Source: Bordetella genomosp. 5 (GTDB taxonomy: Bacteria; Pseudomonadota; Gammaproteobacteria; Burkholderiales; Burkholderiaceae_B). From it: a stretch of DNA of 64,000 nt. The notes under the pieces were generated by a model. That model made no database searches, was not told the DNA's origin, and saw nothing but the letters and a program-made list of their open reading frames with translations. Where the stretch lies: contig NZ_NEVN01000005.1 in assembly GCF_002261475.1 (NCBI RefSeq), positions 286,417 through 350,416 of the forward strand, in the 5' to 3' direction. Positions 9,068 through 18,760 of the stretch are shown here, piece after piece. The position numbers and the translations under genes are program-made. Each line of letters begins with the position of its first letter. The first letter of the stretch is position 1.

Positions 9068-11350
9068 ATGTCACGTCTACGCAGTCCCTCGCTCGCGCAC
9101 TGGGGCGCCTTTACTGCAGTCACGGAGAACGGCCGCCTGGTGGCCTGCGAGCCGTTCGGGCCCGACCCCGAGCCCTCGGCCATGCTGGCCTCGATTCCGG
9201 AGATGGTGCATTCGCCGCTGCGCATCCGGCGCCCGGCCGTGCGCAAGGGCTGGCTCGACGGCAATCGCGAGCGCGAAAACGACGAATACATCGAGGTGTC
9301 GTGGGAGCGCGCGCTGGCGCTGGTCGCCGACGAGCTCGCCCGCGTGCGCGCCGCCCATGGCCCGGCCGGTATTTTCGGCGGATCCTACGGCTGGTCGTCC
9401 GCCGGCCGCGTGCATCACGCGCGCAGCCTGATCCGGCGCTTCCTGTTTCAGGGCGGCGGCTGCGTCGACCAGATCGGCAACTACAGCTGGGGCGCGGCTC
9501 AGTTTCTGCTGCCGCACGTCATCGGCGGCACCAGTCCGGTCAGCGGGGACGTCACCGACTGGGACAGCGTGCTCGGCAATACGCGCCTGATCGTGGCCTT
9601 CGGCGGCATTCCGGTAAAGAACAGCCAGGTCACATCGGGCGGCGCAGGCCTGCACAACCTGTCGGGCTGGCTGCAGGAGGCGCAGGCGCGCGGCATCCGA
9701 CTGGTCGCGATCACGCCCACGCGCGCCGACATTCCCGAAGGCAGCAATGCCGATTGGATCGCCATCCGTCCCAACACCGATACCGCGCTCATGCTCGCGA
9801 TGGCGCACACGCTGATCGTCGAGGGGCGGCATGACGCGGCGTTCGTGGCCACGCATTGCACGGGCTTCGAACGCTGGGCCGCCTATCTGCGCGGCGAGAC
9901 CGACGGTCAGGCCAAGAACGCGGCGTGGGCCGCGGCCATCACCGGCGTGCCGGCGGACACGATCCGGGCGCTGGCGCGCGATCTGGCAACGCAGCGCAGC
10001 CTGCTCACCGCCGCCTGGTCTTTGCAGCGGGCGCAGTACGGCGAGCAACCCTATTGGGCAATGATCGCACTGGCCGCGCTGGTAGGGCAGATCGGCTTGC
10101 CGGGCGGGGGTTTCGCCTTCGGGCACGCCTCGCTCAACGGCGTGGGCCAGCCGCGCCGCGTCGTGCCGGGACCGGAAGTGCCGGTGCCGCGCAACCCGGC
10201 ACAGCTCGCCATTCCGGTCGCGCGCATTACCGACATGCTGCTGGCGCCTGGCGCCGAGTACGAATTCAACGGCGAGCGCCATGCCTATCCCGATATCAAG
10301 CTTATCTATTGGGCGGGCGGCAATCCTTTCCATCACCATCAGGATCAGAATCGCCTTCGCAGCGCCTGGCGCACGCCCGAGACGGTGATCGTGCATGAGT
10401 CGTGGTGGACGCCGCTCGCGCGCCGCGCCGACATCGTGCTGCCCGTCACCACGCCGCTCGAGCGCGCCGACGTCGGCGGTTCGTCCCGCGATCCCTACGT
10501 GTTCGCCATGCACCCGGCCATAGCGCCGCAGGGTGAGGCGCGCAACGACTTCGACATCTTCGCCGAGCTGGCGCGGCGGGCGGGCTTTTACGAGGCCTAT
10601 ACCGCCGGGCGCGACATCGATGGCTGGTGCCGTCATGTGTACGAAGGGATGCGCGGCGGCTGCGCCGAGCGCGGCGTGACCCTGCCGCCCTTCGATGAAT
10701 TCTGGGCGCGGGGCTACGCCGAGGTGCCGCCGCCCGAGCGCCCCTATGTGCTGTATGAGAACTTTCGCCAGGATCCCGCGGCGCACCGGCTGCGCACGCC
10801 TTCGGGCCGCATCGAGCTCTACTCGGAGGTGATCGCCGGCTTCGGTTACGACGATTGCCCGGGGCACCCGGCCTGGCTCGCGCCCACGGAGTGGCTGGGC
10901 GCACCCGCGGCGCGCGACTGGCCGCTGCATCTGCTGACCAACCAGCCACGCACCCGGCTGCACAGCCAGCTGGACCCCGCGTCGCTGTCGCGTGCGGGCA
11001 AGGTCGCGGGTCACGAGGCAGTGGCGCTCAACCCCGACGACGCGGCCGAGCGCGGCATTCGCGCGGGCGATGTGGTGCGCCTCTACAACGCCCGCGGCGC
11101 CTGCCTGGCCGGCGCGGTGCTCGACCCCGGCCTGCTGCGCGGCGTCGTCATCATGGCCACCGGTGCATGGTCCGATCCCGACGGCGATCTCGACCGTCAC
11201 GGCAATCCCAACACGCTGACCGCCGACGTCGGCACCTCGCGGCTCACGCAGGGGCCGAGCGCCCAGACCGCGCTGGTGCAGGCGGAACGCTACGCCGGAC
11301 CGGCGGTGGACCATCGTGCCTGGGTGCCCCCGGCGCTGCGATCGGCATGA
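9068..11350 (+). CDS. bisC: BisC/TorA-type molybdopterin oxidoreductase
   Basis: 760 residues of the DMSO reductase family. There is no Fe-S cysteine motif at the N-terminus, and GGSYGWSSAGRVHHA at 105-118 puts a Ser (S110) at the Mo-ligand position, both as in biotin/TMAO sulfoxide reductases. The C-terminal part holds the molydopterin dinucleotide-binding domain (VALNPDDAAERGIRAGDVVRLYNARG). No signal peptide is visible, so it is probably cytoplasmic like BisC. It may repair biotin or methionine sulfoxide; the exact substrate cannot be read from the sequence. It stands alone but lies near the Mo-cofactor genes. Confidence 0.85.
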   Translation: MSRLRSPSLAHWGAFTAVTENGRLVACEPFGPDPEPSAMLASIPEMVHSPLRIRRPAVRKGWLDGNRERENDEYIEVSWERALALVADELARVRAAHGPAGIFGGSYGWSSAGRVHHARSLIRRFLFQGGGCVDQIGNYSWGAAQFLLPHVIGGTSPVSGDVTDWDSVLGNTRLIVAFGGIPVKNSQVTSGGAGLHNLSGWLQEAQARGIRLVAITPTRADIPEGSNADWIAIRPNTDTALMLAMAHTLIVEGRHDAAFVATHCTGFERWAAYLRGETDGQAKNAAWAAAITGVPADTIRALARDLATQRSLLTAAWSLQRAQYGEQPYWAMIALAALVGQIGLPGGGFAFGHASLNGVGQPRRVVPGPEVPVPRNPAQLAIPVARITDMLLAPGAEYEFNGERHAYPDIKLIYWAGGNPFHHHQDQNRLRSAWRTPETVIVHESWWTPLARRADIVLPVTTPLERADVGGSSRDPYVFAMHPAIAPQGEARNDFDIFAELARRAGFYEAYTAGRDIDGWCRHVYEGMRGGCAERGVTLPPFDEFWARGYAEVPPPERPYVLYENFRQDPAAHRLRTPSGRIELYSEVIAGFGYDDCPGHPAWLAPTEWLGAPAARDWPLHLLTNQPRTRLHSQLDPASLSRAGKVAGHEAVALNPDDAAERGIRAGDVVRLYNARGACLAGAVLDPGLLRGVVIMATGAWSDPDGDLDRHGNPNTLTADVGTSRLTQGPSAQTALVQAERYAGPAVDHRAWVPPALRSA

Positions 11351-11407
11351 CGCGCGCGATCGGCTGAGTCCCATGCCGTCGGCGCATGCCGATCCAACCG
11401 GCGCCGG

Positions 11408-12073
11408 CTACTTCACCGGAAAGTACGTGCCGGCCAGCCGGCCGTTGTGGCCGCAATAGGGCGGACCATAACTGTCCGGACCCGAGTTCGTTTCTTCGAC
11501 CACGAGCGCCGCGCCAACGCGCTTGAAGGTCAGGACCCAGCCTTCGTTCTCGGGGTCTTTGAACACCAGGGCATCGCCCTCGGCGCGCAGCGGCCCCTTG
11601 GTCTGGCAAAGCCAGCGCGCGTTATGCGGTTGCGCCGACGAGGCCTCGTGTTGCCAGGTGCCGTCGGCGTTCTTCTTGATGGTCACCAAACCGGGCAGGT
11701 TGCCCCACACGCCGGCCGCATCCTTGCGTGGGCGGTGATCGAGCGCGCGAAAAAACGCCTCGCGCCAGCGCAGCTGTTCGGCGAGCTCCTCGGCGCCGGT
11801 CTCCTTGTTGAAGGGCCGCGCATAGGCCTCGTCGCGAGTCCCGATGAAATAACGCTGGTCGGCGGTGAGCGCCTTGGCGGTCGTGTCGTCGAAGGTCTTG
11901 CGCGCCTCGCCGTATAGGCGTGCGATGTTGGCATCCGCCGTGGCCATGGCCGGATCGGCGCAGATGGCCTTCTCGACGGCGCTCTTGGCCTTGGCGCAAT
12001 CGAACGAGGGCGCCGCCTGAGCGGCGAGGGCGGTCATGCACAGGGCGAACGCGGGGAGGAAGCGGAATGTCAT
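11408..12073 (-). CDS. Secreted LprI-like (DUF1311) protein
   Basis: 221 residues with a clear signal peptide (about 1-20, ending AAQA). Residues 21-110 carry the FDCAKAKSAVEKAICADPAM pattern of the LprI/DUF1311 lysozyme-inhibitor domain, where paired cysteines stabilise a helical fold. The C-terminal 100 residues are a beta-rich region of unknown role with two further Cys. It starts inside the stop codon of the upstream SUKH-ankyrin gene (ATGA overlap), so the two are co-translated. Confidence 0.75.
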   Translation of the reverse strand: MTFRFLPAFALCMTALAAQAAPSFDCAKAKSAVEKAICADPAMATADANIARLYGEARKTFDDTTAKALTADQRYFIGTRDEAYARPFNKETGAEELAEQLRWREAFFRALDHRPRKDAAGVWGNLPGLVTIKKNADGTWQHEASSAQPHNARWLCQTKGPLRAEGDALVFKDPENEGWVLTFKRVGAALVVEETNSGPDSYGPPYCGHNGRLAGTYFPVK

Positions 12074-13299
12074 GCCGTGAATGTCTTCAGGTTGTCGAGG
12101 CGCTCGGCCAGACCGGCTTCGCCCAGGTAGTGGCTGAGTTTACCGGTGCGCACGCGGCGCAGGCTTTCCTTGTAGTCGGCCGCCAGCGCCGTGCGCGCCT
12201 CCTCGAACGACGCGCTGATGCCCGGGCCCGCGGCCCGCGCCACCAGGCGGGCCGACTCGGGACTGCCGCAGGCCACGCACTTGGCCATGGCAAGGCCATC
12301 GGGCGTCGCGCCCCGGTCCAGCAACAGCGCGACCAGCGCGGGGTCGGGTTGTCTGTCGACGTGCGTGAGCGCATCGGCCGGCACCGCCGCGCCGGCCTCG
12401 ATCAGTGCACGCGCCGCCGCCTCCGCATGGCCCACCAGGGCCACGTCGACGGGCGTGGCGCTGCCGCGCAACGGCGCATCGAAGCGCATGCCGAGCGCCG
12501 CGAGCTGCCGCACCAGCGCGGCGTCGTCCTGCGCGATGGCGTGCGCCAGCGCGAGCGAGGCCAGGCGGGGCTCGCGCAGCAGGCTGCCGTCGGCCAGCGG
12601 GGCACGCCAATCCAGCATGGCGCGGCGGTAGAACGCCACCAGCTTGTCCGCCAGCGCCTGCGGCAGACCGGCGGACTCGACGCGCTCGTCGAGATACTCG
12701 AGCAGGAACACCCCCGGGCTGTCGAGATTGGTTTCGGGGTCTTCTTCGAGGCTCAGCGCGGCGAACGCGCCGTCCAGGTCGTCGGCGAAGGTGACGACGG
12801 CATCCTGCTGCAGCGTGTGAGTCCAGCCCGGCAGGCCGCGCTTCCAGGCCACGACGCTGCCGTACTGCGGGCCGGGCGCGACCACGACGTAGATGCGGTC
12901 GCAGTATTCGAAACCGCCAACCGGCAGGTAGCGCAGCTTGCCGTCCGATTCGGTGCCGCTCTCTTCGGCCGCTTCTTCGGCGCACTCCTGCTCGTGCTCG
13001 ATCCAGCCCTGGAGATCGCGATAGTGCTCGCTGCCGTCGTAGAACAGCTCCGACCAGCTCAAGGCTTCTTCGTTGCCATCCATGGTGGCGCGCAGGTCGT
13101 AGGCCAACTCGCCACCGGCGGTCTTGCGCCATAGCGCCAGGAGGGCCGGCGGCAGCGGGGCGGCGCACAGCGCTTCGATCTCGTCGATGCGGGCCTGCGA
13201 CAGCGCGGGCTGCACGCCGTACAGGACGCGTCCGGCGTGGACCACGACGCCGTGTTCGCGCAGCGCATGGAGTTCGTCGGGGGTAAACGTGTCGCTCAT
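12070..13299 (-). CDS. SMI1/KNR4 (SUKH) domain protein with ankyrin repeats
   Basis: 409 residues. About residues 30-190 resemble the SMI1/KNR4 fold (ALSQARIDEIEALCAAPLPPALLALWRKTAGGE, then the FYDGSEHYRDLQGWIEHEQ block and a late YGSVVAWKRG). Residues 230-370 contain ankyrin-like repeats (SLALAHAIAQDDAALVRQLAALGMRFDAPLRG, TPVDVALVGHAEAAARALIEAGAAV). SUKH proteins often act as immunity proteins in bacterial toxin systems, but no toxin gene is visible nearby. The gene is translationally coupled to the LprI-like gene. The function is open. Confidence 0.75.
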   Translation of the reverse strand: MSDTFTPDELHALREHGVVVHAGRVLYGVQPALSQARIDEIEALCAAPLPPALLALWRKTAGGELAYDLRATMDGNEEALSWSELFYDGSEHYRDLQGWIEHEQECAEEAAEESGTESDGKLRYLPVGGFEYCDRIYVVVAPGPQYGSVVAWKRGLPGWTHTLQQDAVVTFADDLDGAFAALSLEEDPETNLDSPGVFLLEYLDERVESAGLPQALADKLVAFYRRAMLDWRAPLADGSLLREPRLASLALAHAIAQDDAALVRQLAALGMRFDAPLRGSATPVDVALVGHAEAAARALIEAGAAVPADALTHVDRQPDPALVALLLDRGATPDGLAMAKCVACGSPESARLVARAAGPGISASFEEARTALAADYKESLRRVRTGKLSHYLGEAGLAERLDNLKTFTA

Positions 13300-13422
13300 G
13301 ATGCTTCTCTGAGATATCTGACCCCGGCCGATTCTACCCGCGCGTCAGGTCAGGCCGGGTCTTCTACAATGCGCTCTCCGGGCTGCCGCCTCACCGGCGC
13401 GCCCTTGTTCCTGGACGCAACC

Positions 13423-14625
13423 ATGGCCGATTCCGGCAACGGCGGCGCCGGCTCGCACGAGCCGCACGCCGACGACCCGACGCTCAACCGCCCGCCGCGC
13501 AATCGCTACGATCGCATGGAGTGGGCGGGCGCGTTCGGCGACCTCGGCACCCTGATCCCGTTCGTGGCCGCGTACATCGGCGTGCTCGGCATGGATCCGC
13601 TCGGGGTGCTGTTCGCCTTCGGCGTCGCCATGCTGGTCTGCGGTCTGGTGTATCGCACGCCCATCCCCGTGCAACCCATGAAGGCGATCGGCGCGGTGGC
13701 CTCGATCCAGGCCGTGCAGACGGCCGTGGTCACGCCGGGCGCGGTGCACGTGGCCGCGCTGGCCACCGGCCTGACCTGGCTGGTGCTCGGCGCCAGCGGG
13801 GCGATGCGCCACGTGGCGCGCTGGGTGCCGCCGTCCGTGGTCGCCGCCATCATGCTGGGTCTGGGCGTGGGCTTCATGTTGCAGGGCATCAAGATGATGC
13901 AGGGCGATCTGGTGCTTGCCGTGCTGGCCGGCGTGCTCACACTCAGCCTGATCGGCAACCGGCGCATGCCGGCCATGTTCGCGGTGCTGGTGTTCGGCGC
14001 GGCGGTCGGCGCCTGGCGCCAGCCCGAGCTGCTGAGCCGGCTGGCGGCGATGCCGATCGCGTTTCGTCTGCCCACGGTCGAGCTGAGCGGCGTGAGCTGG
14101 AACGAGGTCTTCGTGGGGGTGGTGCTGCTGGCGCTGCCGCAGATTCCGCTCACGCTGGGCAACGCCATCCTGGCCATCACCCAGGAAAACAACCGCCTCT
14201 TTCCGGCGCGCCCGGTGTCCGCCGGGCGCATGTCGGTGTCGACCGGCCTCATGAACCTGTTCTCGGGCGTGGCGGGCGGCGTGCCGATGTGCCATGGCGC
14301 GGGCGGCATGGCGGGCCATGTGGCCTTCGGCGCGCGCACGGGCGGCTCGGTCGTGATCCTCGGCGCCATCCTGCTGGCGCTGGCGCTGTTCTTCAGCGGC
14401 GCGGTGACGACCCTGTTCGCGCTGTTTCCGCCCGCGGTGCTCGGCGTGCTGCTCTTCGTGACCGGTCTGCAACTCGCGCTGGGCACCGGCCCCTTGCCGG
14501 GCGAGCGCGCAGAGCGTGTGGTGGTGCTGGCCTGTGCCGCCGTCTGCATCTGGAACGTGGCCGCGGGGTTTCTGGTGGGGCTTGCGCTGCATCACGCGGC
14601 GCGGCGTGGCTGGCTGCGCCTCTGA
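13423..14625 (+). CDS. MOT1-type molybdate/sulfate transporter
   Basis: 400 residues, starting at the ATG before ADSGNGG; upstream in-frame codons run into the divergent gene. About ten hydrophobic segments are visible. GAFGDLGTLIPFVAAYIG near 35-55 and YRTPIPVQPMKAIGA near 85-100 match the two signature blocks of the MOT1/SulP-like molybdate transporters, as does the second-half repeat PMCHGAGGMAGHVAFGARTGG. Its place before mobA-moeA-mobB supports molybdate as cargo; sulfate remains possible. Confidence 0.82.
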   Translation: MADSGNGGAGSHEPHADDPTLNRPPRNRYDRMEWAGAFGDLGTLIPFVAAYIGVLGMDPLGVLFAFGVAMLVCGLVYRTPIPVQPMKAIGAVASIQAVQTAVVTPGAVHVAALATGLTWLVLGASGAMRHVARWVPPSVVAAIMLGLGVGFMLQGIKMMQGDLVLAVLAGVLTLSLIGNRRMPAMFAVLVFGAAVGAWRQPELLSRLAAMPIAFRLPTVELSGVSWNEVFVGVVLLALPQIPLTLGNAILAITQENNRLFPARPVSAGRMSVSTGLMNLFSGVAGGVPMCHGAGGMAGHVAFGARTGGSVVILGAILLALALFFSGAVTTLFALFPPAVLGVLLFVTGLQLALGTGPLPGERAERVVVLACAAVCIWNVAAGFLVGLALHHAARRGWLRL

Positions 14626-14709
14626 GCCGCGCGGGCAGGGCGGGCGGGGTGACCCGGTATACTGCCCCCATCACCGCGCGCGCGTGCGCGCCAGCCCCAA
14701 ACCGATCCG

Positions 14710-15303
14710 ATGATAGATAAAAACCAAATCACTGGCCTGATCCTGGCAGGTGGCCGGGGCAGCCGCATGGGCAACGTCGACAAGGGCCTGCAGAATTTTC
14801 AGGGCATCCCGATGGCGATGCATGCGCTGCTCAGACTCGGCCCGCAGGTAGGCGCCATCATGATCAACGCCAACCGCAATCTGGGCGCCTACGAATCGAT
14901 GGGCGTGCCGGTCTGGCCCGACGCCACCGGCGATTTCGCCGGCCCGCTGGCGGGCGTGGCGGCCGGCCTGGAGCGCTGCGAGACCGACTACCTGGTCACC
15001 GTGCCCTGCGACACGCCGCTGTTTCCGCTCGATTTGGTCGAGCGCCTGGCCGCGGCACTGGAAGAGGCCGGCGCCGAGATCGCGATGGTGGTCACGCCCG
15101 ACGGCGACGGCGTGCGCACCCAGCCCGTGTTCATGCTGATGCGCGCCTCGCTGCTCGACGGCCTGCTCGTGTTCCTGCACGCCGGGCAGGGCAAGGTCGA
15201 GCGCTGGGCCGACAGCCACGCCTGCGTCCAGGTCATGTTCGACGACGTGCGCGCCTTCACGGGCGCCAACACCCTCACCGAATTGCATCAGCTCCAATCA
15301 TGA
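14710..15303 (+). CDS. mobA: Molybdenum cofactor guanylyltransferase MobA
   Basis: 197 residues. [10 protein letters not shown] at 12-21 and the following K25 form the GTP-binding loop, and VPCDTPLFP holds the metal-binding Asp. The enzyme joins GMP to Mo-molybdopterin to make the MGD/bis-MGD cofactor used by the formate dehydrogenase and BisC-like enzymes in this window. The length is normal. It ends within the moeA start (ATGA overlap). A TATACT box about 50 bases upstream is a possible -10 element, but no clear -35 is seen. Confidence 0.93.
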   Translation: MIDKNQITGLILAGGRGSRMGNVDKGLQNFQGIPMAMHALLRLGPQVGAIMINANRNLGAYESMGVPVWPDATGDFAGPLAGVAAGLERCETDYLVTVPCDTPLFPLDLVERLAAALEEAGAEIAMVVTPDGDGVRTQPVFMLMRASLLDGLLVFLHAGQGKVERWADSHACVQVMFDDVRAFTGANTLTELHQLQS

Positions 15304-16580
15304 GTACCACGCTTCCCCCCAGCCTCGCGGCCATCGCATCCTGTGTCAACGGCTACGATCCCGACGCGCTGCCGATCGATCAGGCGCGCGAGTTCATCGA
15401 CCGCCTGGTCCCGCGCCTGCAGACCACCGAAAGCGTGCCGTTGCGCAGCGCACTGGGCCGGGTGCTGGCGCGCGATATCGTCTCGGGCATCGACGTGCCC
15501 GCGCACGACAACTCCGCGATGGATGGCTATGCCCTCTACGGCACCGACCTGCGCGCCGACGGCGACACGGTGCTGCAGGTCGTGGGCAGCGGCCTGGCGG
15601 GCGAGGCGTTCCACGGCACGGTTCAGCCGGGCCAGTGCGTGCGCATCATGACGGGCGCGGTCATGCCCGCGGGCCTGGACACCGTGATCCCCCAGGAGTT
15701 CGTGCGCCAGCAGGGCGACGACATCGCCATTCCGGCCGGCGTGCTGCGCGCCGGCGATAACCGCCGTCTTGCGGGCGAGGATCTCGCGCGGGGCGAGCCC
15801 GCGCTGTCGGCGGGCCGCGTGCTGCGTCCGGCCGACATCGGCATGCTGGCGTCGCTGGGCCAGGGCGAGGTCCCCGTGCGGCGCCGCCTGCGCGTGGCGT
15901 TCTTCTCCACCGGCAGCGAGCTGCGCTCGATCGGCGAGACGCTCGACGAAGGCTGCGTCTACGACAGCAACCGCTACACCCTCTGGTGCATGCTGCAACG
16001 CCTGGGCGTCGACGTGATCGACATGGGCGTGGTGCACGACGACGAGGCCGCGCTGCGCGAGGCCTTCGGCCGCGCCGCCGCCGACGCCGACGTGGTGATC
16101 ACCTCCGGCGGCGTGAGCGTGGGCGAGGCCGATTACACCAAGAAGGTCATGGCCGACCTGGGCGATGTGCTGTTCTGGAAGATCGCGATGCGACCCGGCC
16201 GGCCCATGGCCATCGGCCGCATCGGCGAGGCGATCCTGTTCGGCCTGCCCGGCAACCCGGTGGCCGTGATGGTCACGTTCTATGCGCTGGTGCGCGACGC
16301 GCTGCTCGCCATGAGCGGTGCCACGCCGCAGGTGCTGCCGCTGTTGCGTTGCGTGTCGCCCCGGCCGATCCGCAAGAAGCCGGGCCGCACCGAGTTTCAG
16401 CGCGCCATCGTGTCGCGCGCGGACGACGGCAACTGGCATGTGTCGGTCACCGGCTCGCAGGGCTCGGGCATCCTGCGCAGCATGAGCCAGGCCAACGGCC
16501 TGCTCGTGCTCGGGCACGACAAGGGCAACATCGAGGCCGGCGAGCTGGTGGATGTGCTGCCGTTCGACGGTCTGCTGTAA
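15300..16580 (+). CDS. moeA: Molybdopterin molybdenumtransferase MoeA
   Basis: 426 residues. The protein has the MoeA order: N-terminal domain with [13 protein letters not shown] near 68-80, the [12 protein letters not shown] block near 120, the MoCF-binding domain with the [12 protein letters not shown] motif near 268-280, and a C-terminal beta domain. It inserts Mo (or W) into molybdopterin. It overlaps mobA by 4 bases and precedes mobB by 12, giving a mobA-moeA-mobB operon. Confidence 0.95.
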   Translation: MSTTLPPSLAAIASCVNGYDPDALPIDQAREFIDRLVPRLQTTESVPLRSALGRVLARDIVSGIDVPAHDNSAMDGYALYGTDLRADGDTVLQVVGSGLAGEAFHGTVQPGQCVRIMTGAVMPAGLDTVIPQEFVRQQGDDIAIPAGVLRAGDNRRLAGEDLARGEPALSAGRVLRPADIGMLASLGQGEVPVRRRLRVAFFSTGSELRSIGETLDEGCVYDSNRYTLWCMLQRLGVDVIDMGVVHDDEAALREAFGRAAADADVVITSGGVSVGEADYTKKVMADLGDVLFWKIAMRPGRPMAIGRIGEAILFGLPGNPVAVMVTFYALVRDALLAMSGATPQVLPLLRCVSPRPIRKKPGRTEFQRAIVSRADDGNWHVSVTGSQGSGILRSMSQANGLLVLGHDKGNIEAGELVDVLPFDGLL

Positions 16581-16592
16581 GGCGGTGCGCTG

Positions 16593-17117
16593 ATGACCCG
16601 AGTGATCGGCTTTGCCGGCTGGAGCGGCGCGGGCAAGACCCAGCTGCTGACTGCCCTGATTCCGGTGCTGAAAGCGCGTGGGCAGTCCGTGTCCACGCTC
16701 AAGCACGCCCACCATACCTTCGATATCGATGTGCCCGGCAAGGATTCGTACCGCCACCGCGAGGCGGGCGCGAGCGAGGTGCTGATCGCGTCGGCGTCGC
16801 GCTGGGCATTGATGCATGAGCTCAACGGCGCGCCGGAGCCCGAGCTGCCCGAGCTGCTGGCCCACATGAGTCCGGTGGATCTGGTGCTGATCGAGGGGTT
16901 CAAGCGCAATCCGCACATCAAGATCGAGGTGCATCGCGCGGCCAACGGCAAGCCCTGGCTGTATCCCGACGATCCCAGCATCGGCGCGATCGCCAGCGAC
17001 GTGGCGCCGCCCGCGGGCTGTGCGCTGCCGTGGGTGGGACTGAACGATTACGCCGGCATCGCGGACCTGGTGCAGGCCCATGCGTGGCCGCTCGCGCAGG
17101 TGACGCGGCCGGCCTGA
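16593..17117 (+). CDS. mobB: Molybdopterin-guanine dinucleotide biosynthesis protein MobB
   Basis: 174 residues. Walker A is GWSGAGKT near 9-16; the TLKHAHHTFDIDVPGKDSYRHREAGA block and VLIEGFKRNP are typical of MobB. It is a GTP-binding partner of MobA. It closes the operon. The short tail after it contains degenerate copies of GACGGCGGAA and GCTGACGGC and leads to the convergent tupA. Confidence 0.92.
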   Translation: MTRVIGFAGWSGAGKTQLLTALIPVLKARGQSVSTLKHAHHTFDIDVPGKDSYRHREAGASEVLIASASRWALMHELNGAPEPELPELLAHMSPVDLVLIEGFKRNPHIKIEVHRAANGKPWLYPDDPSIGAIASDVAPPAGCALPWVGLNDYAGIADLVQAHAWPLAQVTRPA

Positions 17118-17243
17118 CGGCGGAAGGGCTGACGGCGGAAAGACTGACGGCGGCCGCCACACCCTCAAGCCGCCGCGGAAGCGGGCGGCACGGCTGCCGC
17201 CGGACCGCCAGCCGCCGGTTCGCCGGCCGCCCGCCTCACTGCA

Positions 17244-18062
17244 TCACTTCTGTGCGTTCGGGAAGAACAGTTGCTGGCCGTTGATCTTGTAGCTGGCGAT
17301 CGTGTCCTGGCCGGCCTTCGAGGTCACCCAATCCACGAACTTCTGCGCGGCGGCCGACTTCACGTGCGCGTGCTTGGCGGGATCGACCACCATCACGCCG
17401 TATTGGTTGAAGAGGCGCTTGTCGCCCTCGACCAGCACCTTCAGGTCGCCCGGATTCTTGAAGCTGAGCCAGGTGCCGCGGTCGGACAGGACGTAGCCAT
17501 TGGTGGACGACGCCATGTTGAGCGCCGGGCCCATGCCGCAGCCGCATTCCTTGTAGCCGGAGCCCTTGTTCTCGACGCCCGCCTGCTTCCAGTAGCGCAG
17601 TTCGGCGGCGTGCGTGCCGCTCTTGTCGCCGCGCGAGATGAAGGGCGCGTTGGCCGCCGCCAGCTTGTTGAGCGCGGCCACGATGTCGTTGCCCTGCGCC
17701 TTCGCGGGGTCCTTGGCCGGTCCGATCAGCACGAAGTCGTTGTACATGACCGGGTAGCGCTTCTGCGCATAGCCCTCGGACACGAATTTCTCTTCGGCCG
17801 CCTGGTCGTGCACGAACACGACATCGGCGTCGCCGCGGCGGGCCGTGTCGAGCGCCTGGCCGGTGCCTTGCGCCACGACCTTGATGTCGATGCCGCTGTC
17901 TTTCTTGAAGGCGGGCAACAGATGCGCGAACAGGCCGGACTGCTCGGTCGAGGTGGTGGACGCCATCGTGATCGTCTCCGCACGCGCGGTCGATGCCAGG
18001 CCCAGCAGGGCGGCCAGACAGGTGAGGGCGGCGCCGCGGCGCAGGGTCTTGTGCAGAGTCAT
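17244..18062 (-). CDS. tupA: Tungstate ABC transporter, substrate-binding protein TupA
   Basis: 272 residues with a Sec signal peptide ending ...STARA (about residue 28). The mature start ITMASTTSTEQSGLF carries the TTST oxyanion signature that separates TupA from ModA. The rest has the type II periplasmic-binding fold (VVAQGTGQAL, VFVHDQAAEEKF, ISRGDKSGTHAAEL). A Cys-rich ECGCGMG insert lies in the middle. It is the last gene of tupB-tupC-tupA; its ATG overlaps the tupC stop. It should deliver tungstate for a tungsten- or molybdenum-containing enzyme. Confidence 0.9.
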   Translation of the reverse strand: MTLHKTLRRGAALTCLAALLGLASTARAETITMASTTSTEQSGLFAHLLPAFKKDSGIDIKVVAQGTGQALDTARRGDADVVFVHDQAAEEKFVSEGYAQKRYPVMYNDFVLIGPAKDPAKAQGNDIVAALNKLAAANAPFISRGDKSGTHAAELRYWKQAGVENKGSGYKECGCGMGPALNMASSTNGYVLSDRGTWLSFKNPGDLKVLVEGDKRLFNQYGVMVVDPAKHAHVKSAAAQKFVDWVTSKAGQDTIASYKINGQQLFFPNAQK

Positions 18063-18760
18063 AAGATGCGTTCTCCCTTGAGGAACAGGCTGGCGGTCTC
18101 GGGTAGCGGACCGTTGAAAAAGTCGTGCACGGCGAGGTCGGCCAGGATGCGGCCGCCGTCCAGATACACGACGCGGTCGGCCAGGCGCTGGACCTGGCCG
18201 AGATTGTGGCTGGCGAAAATCATGGTGGCGCGCGGCTGGGCCTCGGCGCCGAAGTCCTGCATCAGGCGCTCGACCTCGCGCTTGGCGTGCGGATCGAGAC
18301 TGGCGGTGGGCTCGTCGAGCAGCAGGGCATCGGGCGCCAGCGCCCAGGCGCGGGCCAGGGCCAGGCGCTGCTTCTGGCCGCCCGACAGGCCGCGCGCGTT
18401 GCGTCCGGCGAGCTCGGCGAGTTCGACGCGTTCCAGCGCCCGGGCCGCGCACGCACGGGTGGCACGCCAGGGCGTGCCGCGCAGCCAGAGCCCGAGCCGC
18501 ACGTTGTTGAGCACCGATGTGCGCAGCATGTAGGGATGCTGGAACACCATGGCCTGGCGCGCGGCCGGCAGGCATCGCGCCACACCGGCGCTGGGGCGGG
18601 CGAGCCCGTTGAGCACGCGCAGCAGCGTGCTCTTGCCGCTGCCATTGGCGCCGACCAGCGCGATCCGCTCGCCGGCGCGGATGCTGAGGTCCACCCCGCG
18701 CAGCGCCTGCACGGCGCCGTAGCGCACCTGCGCCGCCTCGAGTTCGAACAGCACCGTCAT
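18059..18760 (-). CDS. tupC: Tungstate ABC transporter, ATP-binding protein TupC
   Basis: 233 residues. Walker A GANGSGKST near 38-46, signature LSGGQKQRLALARA near 130-143 and Walker B DALLLDEPTASLD follow in order, with ASHNLGQVQRLADRV as the His-loop. There is no C-terminal regulatory domain, as usual for TupC. It starts inside the tupB stop codon (ATGA overlap) and ends inside the tupA start. Confidence 0.92.
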   Translation of the reverse strand: MTVLFELEAAQVRYGAVQALRGVDLSIRAGERIALVGANGSGKSTLLRVLNGLARPSAGVARCLPAARQAMVFQHPYMLRTSVLNNVRLGLWLRGTPWRATRACAARALERVELAELAGRNARGLSGGQKQRLALARAWALAPDALLLDEPTASLDPHAKREVERLMQDFGAEAQPRATMIFASHNLGQVQRLADRVVYLDGGRILADLAVHDFFNGPLPETASLFLKGERIL

